20,169 bases of DNA from Saprospiraceae bacterium (GTDB lineage: Bacteria > Bacteroidota > Bacteroidia > Chitinophagales > Saprospiraceae): positions 1 through 20,169 of the forward strand of contig JALZVN010000085.1 in the NCBI GenBank assembly GCA_023299965.1. The letters run 5' to 3'. Each line of letters opens with the position of its first letter. Positions within the stretch are counted from its first letter, which is position 1. Below are positions 1 through 7,800 of the stretch, piece by piece. The position numbers were made by a program, and so were the translations under genes. The notes under the pieces were generated by a model, which worked only from the letters and a program-made list of their open reading frames with translations, was not told the DNA's origin and did not search any database.

Positions 1-849
1 ATCAGTATTGTTAACAGAAAACACTTTCAAATTTTTCACTCCATCTGCAGTTTTACCAGTATAGTTATTTCTAGTAAAATACATCATTTCACCTTCAGAA
101 GCGAAAGCAGAAACCCCATCGTGGAACTTACCATTTACTGCACCTTCTAGCACTTTTGGCTTAGAATATCCTTCATCCGTTTTTTCAGCATAGAACAAAT
201 CTGTAAAATTATCAGAAGTCCAATTATCAATTAGTTTAGAAAATTTATTTGCTCCTCTATTGGAAGTAAATACAATCCCCTCACCAAAAGGTTGAGCAGA
301 GAAATCTAAGTGTTTAGAGTTTAGCCCATCAAGTGTATTCAAGCTTACTTCATCAAAAGATCTGAAGTCATTCAAATCTGAACAGTTATCTATAAAAGAT
401 ACTTTATTTTCAATGTTTGAAGAATTGTATTTATTAAACCAGTTAATAGCTTCTTGGCAATTTCCTGTCGCTTGTAATGCATGTGCGTAGTGTAGGATAT
501 CTTGCAATATTGGTTTGTCCATTACGACTTTAGAATACCAATATGCAGCTTCTTCATAATTAGAATTTAGTCTTGCAGCAGTAGCTAAGTTTGACCAGAC
601 TGTTTTATCTGCCTTATCTAAGTTATTAGATTTAAACATGGTTGCAGATTTAGCAAATCCTAAACCATCATACATATTTTGAGCAAGATTTACATTTTTT
701 GACTCCTTTGACTCCAACCTGTTCAAAGCCAATACGACATCATCAGTCGTTTTTTCAGGAGTAAAAGCATTTGACTCATCTTGAGCGAAAGAAGGCGATA
801 ACATACTGATTAAAAGCCCAATTAAAATAGTGTTTTTTATAAAATGCAT
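1..849 (-). CDS. OmpA-family-type protein with TPR and PD40 repeats, PorE-like (partial; C-terminus outside window)
   Basis: An open frame of 283 codons runs from the ATG at 849 off the left edge. The first ~22 residues form a signal peptide (hydrophobic ILIGLLISML, then SPSFAQ, cleavage likely after SFA), so the product is exported. Residues ~60-150 look like TPR helices (WSNLATAARLNSNYEEAAYW; LHYAHALQATGNCQEAINWF). From ~180 onward there are beta-propeller (PD40) blades: LDFSAQPFGEGIVFTSNRGA and later DGVSAFASEGEMMYFTRNN. TPR then PD40 at the N-terminus is the order in PorE and related 'OmpA family' proteins, which usually continue into a carboxypeptidase-regulatory-like domain and a C-terminal OmpA peptidoglycan-binding domain. 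Those parts would lie beyond position 1 and are not seen. It sits 95 nt downstream of the PorP/SprF gene, presumably in the same operon. Inferred role: periplasmic or outer-membrane partner in T9SS export or anchoring of the upstream adhesin. Confidence 0.85.
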   Translation of the reverse strand, partial: MHFIKNTILIGLLISMLSPSFAQDESNAFTPEKTTDDVVLALNRLESKESKNVNLAQNMYDGLGFAKSATMFKSNNLDKADKTVWSNLATAARLNSNYEEAAYWYSKVVMDKPILQDILHYAHALQATGNCQEAINWFNKYNSSNIENKVSFIDNCSDLNDFRSFDEVSLNTLDGLNSKHLDFSAQPFGEGIVFTSNRGANKFSKLIDNWTSDNFTDLFYAEKTDEGYSKPKVLEGAVNGKFHDGVSAFASEGEMMYFTRNNYTGKTADGVKNLKVFSVNNTD

Positions 850-944
850 CGTTATTAATTTTTAATGCTAATATTAATTTTTGTTCTCCAGAACTAAAAA
901 AATAGTTCCGTCCCTTGGATTATCATTCAACTTATACCTTCTTA

Positions 945-1856
945 CTAGAAGTATCTTATGTTTTTAAGTTGCTTGTTTCCTTTTTCGAAGATGTACTCCA
1001 ACATGATTTCATACCCACCTGCTGTATATGACCTCAACTCAGAAGTAGTAAAATCAAAAGCCATACCTGCTCTAAGGTTCGGAGTAAACTGATATTGAAG
1101 GATGGCATCTACAGAATCATCTAATCTCCAAGTACCTCCTATCCAAAACGCATCCATTAATAAGAAACTTGCATTAAGATCAATATCAAAAGGTGCATTA
1201 GCGTTGTAGCTCAACAATACTGAAGGTTTAAATTTCACCTGATCAGATATATTCAAAATGATTGCTCCCATTGCGTAGTATGTTCTATACACTGACTCGA
1301 AGCCTCCTTCAGAATAAAGTGAATTCTGTAAGACAGTTGGAATAGAAACACCAACGTAATAATTCTTATTAGACAAGAATACACCTAGACCAAAGTTTGG
1401 TCTAATATTGTTAGTTATGCCATCTGTAATAAAGTCATCTCCAACATCGGCTGCATTTACTTGCGAAAAATCTAATCGCCCGTGTTCAATTCTACCAGAG
1501 AGTCCAATACTTAGCTTAGCTGTTTCTCCAACTGGTACACGATAGTTGTAAGATATATTTGCGAATGTAGTATTCACAATACCAATCTTATCCGCTACTA
1601 CAGACAGACCAATAGCAGCTTTTTTTCCTGCAAATGGAGTGTGTACATTAAAGTTTAATGTAGTAGGTGCTCCATCAATACCCAACCACTGATTTCTGTA
1701 TACAGCTGAAGCAGCAAGCGCTTCTCTATCTCCTGCATAAGCTGGATTATACACCAACTTATTGAACATAAAGTGAGTAAACTGAGGATTGTGCTGCGCG
1801 TTTGCTTGGACAAAAAATCCTAGCATAAAAATTATAAAAACTATTTTATTCATCAT
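945..1856 (-). CDS. PorP/SprF family type IX secretion outer-membrane protein
   Basis: 303 residues with a signal peptide (hydrophobic IVFIIFMLGFFVQANAQ, cleavage after ANA). The family hallmark follows directly: QHNPQFTHFMFNKLVYNPAYAG, then ALAASAVYRNQWLGIDGAPT. Alternating hydrophobic strands continue to the C-terminus (GGYEIMLEYIFEKG), consistent with an outer-membrane beta-barrel of about 14 strands. Length is typical of PorP/SprF (about 300-340). Known for the family: SprF is needed for secretion or surface attachment of the SprB adhesin in Flavobacterium johnsoniae, and PorP is a component of the Porphyromonas T9SS. The gene starts 43 nt after the stop of the giant adhesin, so the adhesin is its likely client. 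Two adjacent ATG codons (1856 and 1853) are possible starts, and no Shine-Dalgarno is visible to choose between them. Confidence 0.93.
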   Translation of the reverse strand: MMNKIVFIIFMLGFFVQANAQHNPQFTHFMFNKLVYNPAYAGDREALAASAVYRNQWLGIDGAPTTLNFNVHTPFAGKKAAIGLSVVADKIGIVNTTFANISYNYRVPVGETAKLSIGLSGRIEHGRLDFSQVNAADVGDDFITDGITNNIRPNFGLGVFLSNKNYYVGVSIPTVLQNSLYSEGGFESVYRTYYAMGAIILNISDQVKFKPSVLLSYNANAPFDIDLNASFLLMDAFWIGGTWRLDDSVDAILQYQFTPNLRAGMAFDFTTSELRSYTAGGYEIMLEYIFEKGNKQLKNIRYF

Positions 1857-1899
1857 GATAATATTTCTTATTTAAGTTTAAATTAGGTATCGACTAAAA

Positions 1900-4800
1900 T
1901 TATCTAATGATAGTTATATACCCTGTCATCGCCTCATTCTCATCCTGATCCATTTTGAAAATATAGAAGTAAGTACCCGCTGGCAAATCATCACCTTCGT
2001 ATGTACCTCTCCAGTCATTTTGGTAAGTCACTTGTTCGTGAACTTTATCTCCCCAACGATTGAAAATTTGAATAATATTGTTTTCAAGTTGGAATGCACA
2101 GTCAATTACTAATACATCATTTTTGTTATCATTATTAGGTGTCAATACGTTAGGAATATCACAATCAAAAGTCTGTTCTCGAACATTGATATTTACAGTA
2201 GCCACTTGGCAATCGTTACAACTAACATCACAAATCTCATATTCAAAAGTATATAAGCCTGTAAAAGTAATCGCAGGTTCAAAAACAAACGATCCATCCG
2301 TATTGAAGCTTACTTCTGGAGAATTACTCAATAGAGAAATCGTCCAATCAGAATTACCATTAAACTCTTCGTTATCTAATACATTCTCTTCTGTAAGAGT
2401 TGAACCTTGTAGTACGGTATAAACATCATTTACTGCATCAATACCTTCCTCTACAAAAACAGTTAAGTCAGCAGTAGAAAAATCTACACAAGCTCCATTA
2501 CTCAATGACCATGTAAAGACATTGGCTCCTGCTTGTAAATTACTAACTGAAGTAGATTCTATATTTTCATTAGTAATAGTAGCGACTCCATTTGTAGTCC
2601 AAACTCCTGTACTCTGAGTAAGTGTATTAGCTACTAGTGTCGCCTCATTAGATCCACAAATTGATATTTCATCTTGTGCAAGATTTGCATCTTCATTCGG
2701 AATATCTGAAACAGTAACAGTAACTTGATCAGAAGCAAAATCCGTACACGCTCCTTCAGACAGAGTCCAAACGAATGTATATGTACCAGGCATCAAATCA
2801 GAAACCATTGCTACTTCATTGGTCGGATTATCAATACTTGCTTGTGCAGGTCCTTCAAACTGTGTCCAAAGACCAGTAGCTGAATTGATTGCGGTAGCGC
2901 TTAATACAACATTTGTCACATCTAATTCGCAAATCTCCACATTATCAGTAAATACGATAGCATCATCTGCTGGAGTTGTTAAGAATACTCTCACTGTATC
3001 TTGTATATAATTTTCGCAATTTCCATTAGAAAGTGACCAAACAAATGTGTTCTCTCCTTCTACTAAAGTAACTCCTGAATTAGGGTCAAAAACATCAGTT
3101 ATGCTAGCTCCTACAGTATTGAATATACTCCATCTTCCAGTTCCAACTGTTGGCATTATAGCTTCCAAATTGAATGAGTTTACAGTACATATATTTTGAT
3201 CTGCCCCAGCATCAGCAACTTGATTATCTGGAATTTCATCTACATTCACAGTAACTGTCGCAGAGCTAAAGTCTCCGCAAATACCGGCACTTAATGTCCA
3301 TGCAAAAACGTATTGACCTGCCACTAAATCACTTGCCATAGTGTTTTCAGAAGAAGCATCTGAAAGAATAGCAACAGATGGTCCAGCCATCTGAGTCCAT
3401 TGGCCTGTTGACAATACTGGAGTTACAGCATTTAGATTAATTGCATTAGCAGTATCGTCAGCACAAATCTCAATCAAATTGTTCATCACTTGAGCTGTCT
3501 CATTTGGTAAGTCAGTTACAGAAATCACAACTTGAGCATTTGAGAAATCTTCACAAACACCATTAGACAATGTCCAAGTAAAAGTATGATCTCCAACTGG
3601 TAAATTAGATACCATTGTATTTGGATCGTTTACATCAAGAATATCACCCGAAGTAGATGTCCACACCCCTTGACCAACTGTAGAGGTAACAGCAGATAAA
3701 TTCACTTCACCACCACAAACCGTTTGATCGGCACCTGCATTGGCAACTTCATTTGGAATCTCATCAATAACAACTTCTACATTAGCTGAACTAAAAGTAC
3801 CACAATCATCTGTTGATAATTCCCAAGCAAATGTAAATGTTCCTGTATTGTTGTAATTAACAGTTGTAGTATTAGAATTAGGACTTACAATAGTAGTAGG
3901 TGAACCAGAAACTTGTGTCCATGATCCATTTGATGCAGAAGGCATAATAGATTCTAGATCTAAATCACTTCCTTCGCAAATTCTGATAGCATCATTCACT
4001 ACTGCAGCTTGTTCGTTTGGCGCTGTAGTAATTTCAATACTTACTTGATCAAAAGCATAATCTTCACAAGCTCCACTTGAAAGTGTCCATGTCAATATAT
4101 TTGTGCCTAATGACAAGTCAGAAACTGAAGAATTAGGATCATTTAGGTCAGAAAATACTGCACCTGTATTACTTGTCCATTGTCCAGTACCTACGCTTGG
4201 CATTATCGCATCTGTAGTAACTGTTTCACCTTGGCAAAAACTTAGATCAGATCCTGCTTCAGCAACATCTGTTGGCAATGCATCTACAGAAAAAGAATAC
4301 GTATCTGTTCCATTAACCCCACACTCTACTGTACTTAATTGCCAAGCAATTTCATAAGTACCTGTCACCAATCCACTGATATTTGTAGTAGATGAATTTT
4401 GGTCAGAAAACGTAACAGCACTAGGACCAGATACAAACATCCATACTCCACTTGATATAGTTGGGTTTTCAGCATTTAGTACAAAGTTATTTGCATTTGT
4501 CACGCATATAGATGATTCTGTATTTAATATATTAGCTGTTTCATTTGGAATATTATTATTGGTAACAATCACTGTATCACGGCTATATTCCGCACATGCA
4601 TCGGTACTTAAAATCCAAATGTAGGTATGCGTTCCAACAGGCAAATTATTCACTTCTGTATTTGCATCGTTAACATCTATAATGACACCATTTGACCCTA
4701 TCCACATCCCCGTTCCTTGTGATGGTATATCTGCAGATAGCGTAACATTTGCGCTTGCACAAAGGATCATATCTAAACCTGCATCAGCCGCCTCTGTTGG

Positions 4801-7800
4801 AATGTCCGTTATGTTCACATTGAATAAATCAGACACTTCCGAAGTACACCCATTTTGTTCAACTACTACATAGTAATTACCATTGATCGCTGAACTTGAA
4901 TTTGGAAATACAAGAGAAGGACTAGTTGTTGTTGTGAATAGCACATCATTCTCCGTAAACCAAGAGTAAGTAGTATTTGTCGTACTCGTAAAGTTATTTA
5001 TAGCAATACTAATATTTGATCCTTCACAAGCTGTAATCACATTAGAATCAAATTCTGCCATTTCTAAATTGTCCGCAACCGCTATTTCAATTTCATCCGT
5101 TCTAATAGCGCAATCATTGATATTTGCTTCTACAGTATAAAAACCTGCGTCCGTAGTCTGGATACTTGCAAGGTCAACATTTAGTCCATTGCCAATCACC
5201 GTACCTGAAGGATCAAACCAAGTATAAATTGTTTCTGCTGTTGGATTTAATACTCTTAAATTAAACATTTGACCAGCGCAAGCTGTATCATTGGTAAGGT
5301 TACTTTCTATAACAGGAGATACTGATGTGTCTACTAAGGAAACAGAAACTGGTGATGAAGTAGACACTCCACAACCTCCAGCAGATACTTGTACTTGATA
5401 GTTTCCTTGATTAACAATAGTAGCATTTGGCACGATGAATTCAGGCGTGGAAGTTGTACCTACTGTAGATCCATTTAAAATCCATGTATACTCTATACCT
5501 GTACCTGTGACCATTGTAGAAGTAAGCATAATATTGTCACCACTACATACATTATCATCTAGTGCAAAAATTTGTGGTTGTTCTGGCCCTTCTGTCAAAT
5601 CAATTGTATATGTCTCGACATTAGAAATACATCCAGCTCCACTATCAACTATCAGTGAATACTCTCCTGCATTCATAATATCTATACCCGTAAGGATGAA
5701 CTCGAAAGTACCGTTTGCTGGAGCAGTTACTTCTGTCATAAAACCATCAGGTCCAGACAAAATGTAATTAAGGTCTCCCACCAAATTCGTGTTATTATTG
5801 ACTGCTGTAAATAATACATCTTCACCTGTACAGTATGCCCCAGTACCAATCATAGCCTCAATATCAGCTGGTTGATCTGCCACTACAAAAACAGTATTAT
5901 TAGTACTTTTACAACCATTTAAAGTGACTTCAAGTCCAAAATTTGTACTTCCTGACAATGACATTAACACTGGATTCTGTGTAGTAGAAAATAGGAAACT
6001 ATTGAAAAACCACTCGTACGAAGCACCCGGTACAGTCTGAGCAAATAACTGAACTTCTCCTCCAATACATACATTATTAAAATTCGAACTTGGTATAGAT
6101 TCTGGAGTTTCAGTCACTTGAACGCTGACAGGAGCTGAAGGTGATGATTCACAATCTACGTCTGTCATAACGGTTACAGATAAAGGCATTACTAACAAAG
6201 GATCGTCACCTTGAATTTCATATGTTGGATCATTTGAAGTTGCGATTTGCACACCATCTCCATTCGTCCAAATATACATGATAGCGCTTGCAGGATAATC
6301 TCCCTCATAAGTAGAAGACTCATTGACTGTAAGACTTAACATATCTGTAGAGCAAATCGCACTAGGTTGATTTACAGTTGGTGTCACTAATGGTACAGGA
6401 CAAACTAGAGAATTTACTTCAATAATATCTGGTATACCTGACATATCTAAATCTGGGCAAGGTGCTCCAGTAGGACACTCCTCAGCATCCAAAATCTCAT
6501 CGTTGTCACTATCAACATCTCTAAAATCTGGAATACCATCTCCGTCTGTATCTACAGGGTTAGAAGTGTTATTATTATTACCTCCTGGCAAAATAACTTG
6601 ACCATTCTCATTTACTTCTAACTGTCCCTCTCCAATGACTCCATCGTTGTCATTATCAGGCAGATTGTTTTCATACACATCAAAGATGCCATCGTTGTCA
6701 CTATCTAAATCTTCATAATCAAAGATGCCGTCGCCGTCTGTATCGAGTGGAGATGATGTAGAATCATTCGTCCCGTTCTGTCCGATGACTCTTCCGTTAT
6801 CATCTATAGATGGTGCTCCAACACCAACGATACCGTCATTGTCAGGATCTACATTACCTGCTTCTAATACATCGTTGAGTCCATCATTATCGCTATCTAA
6901 ATCTTGATAATTTGGAACTCCATCACCATCGCTATCTCTCGGAGAAGAGGTAGTAGCGATTATATTATTCTCTATCAATTGACCAAATTCATTGACCGTA
7001 AAGCCAATAATACCATCGCCATCTTCATCTATACCACCTCCTTCAATAACATCATTAATACCATCATTGTCTGAATCAAGGTCTAAGTAATCAGGGAATG
7101 TATCTCCATCATTGTTTGTGGTAAAAGAAGAAACAGTCGTATTTGGTACTGAAATAACTCTTCCAAAGGAATCAACGTCTGTGCTATTAATCAAACCTAT
7201 AACACCGTCTCCTTCTGGATCTTCTAGACCAGCCTCTGTAATATCATGAATACCGTCATTATCACTATCTCTATCTAAGTAGTTTGGTACCATATCGCCA
7301 TCTTGGTCAGGCGCGATTGCTATATAATCTGCAAGCCCTGATCCACTTGCAGTCACCATACCAAAAACATCTACATTTAGCATACCTGCTGACAAGAAAC
7401 CATCGTCGTCTGAATCGCCCAATAGTGCTTCAGCTACATCATATATACCATCATTGTCTGAATCCAAATCTCTATAGTCTTGAATTGCATCATTGTCATG
7501 ATCTGCTATATTAGTACGTACTGTAAATGGTTCGTTACCTGTAGTCGATACTGCAATACCAAATTCGTTTACAGTCACCGACCCTGTTCCTACCACACCG
7601 TCTGCATCACCATCTGGGTTTCTTCCTTCAATGGCATCAGTCAATCCATCGTTATCACTATCTCTATCACGGAAGTTAAAGATCTGATCTGAATCACTAT
7701 CTAAAGGAAGTATTAATTGATTTCCATTTTCTTCGATATTGATAAGAGATATTAACCCGTTTTCGCTAACAGTTATTGCAGACTCTCCTGCGGAAAGAAT

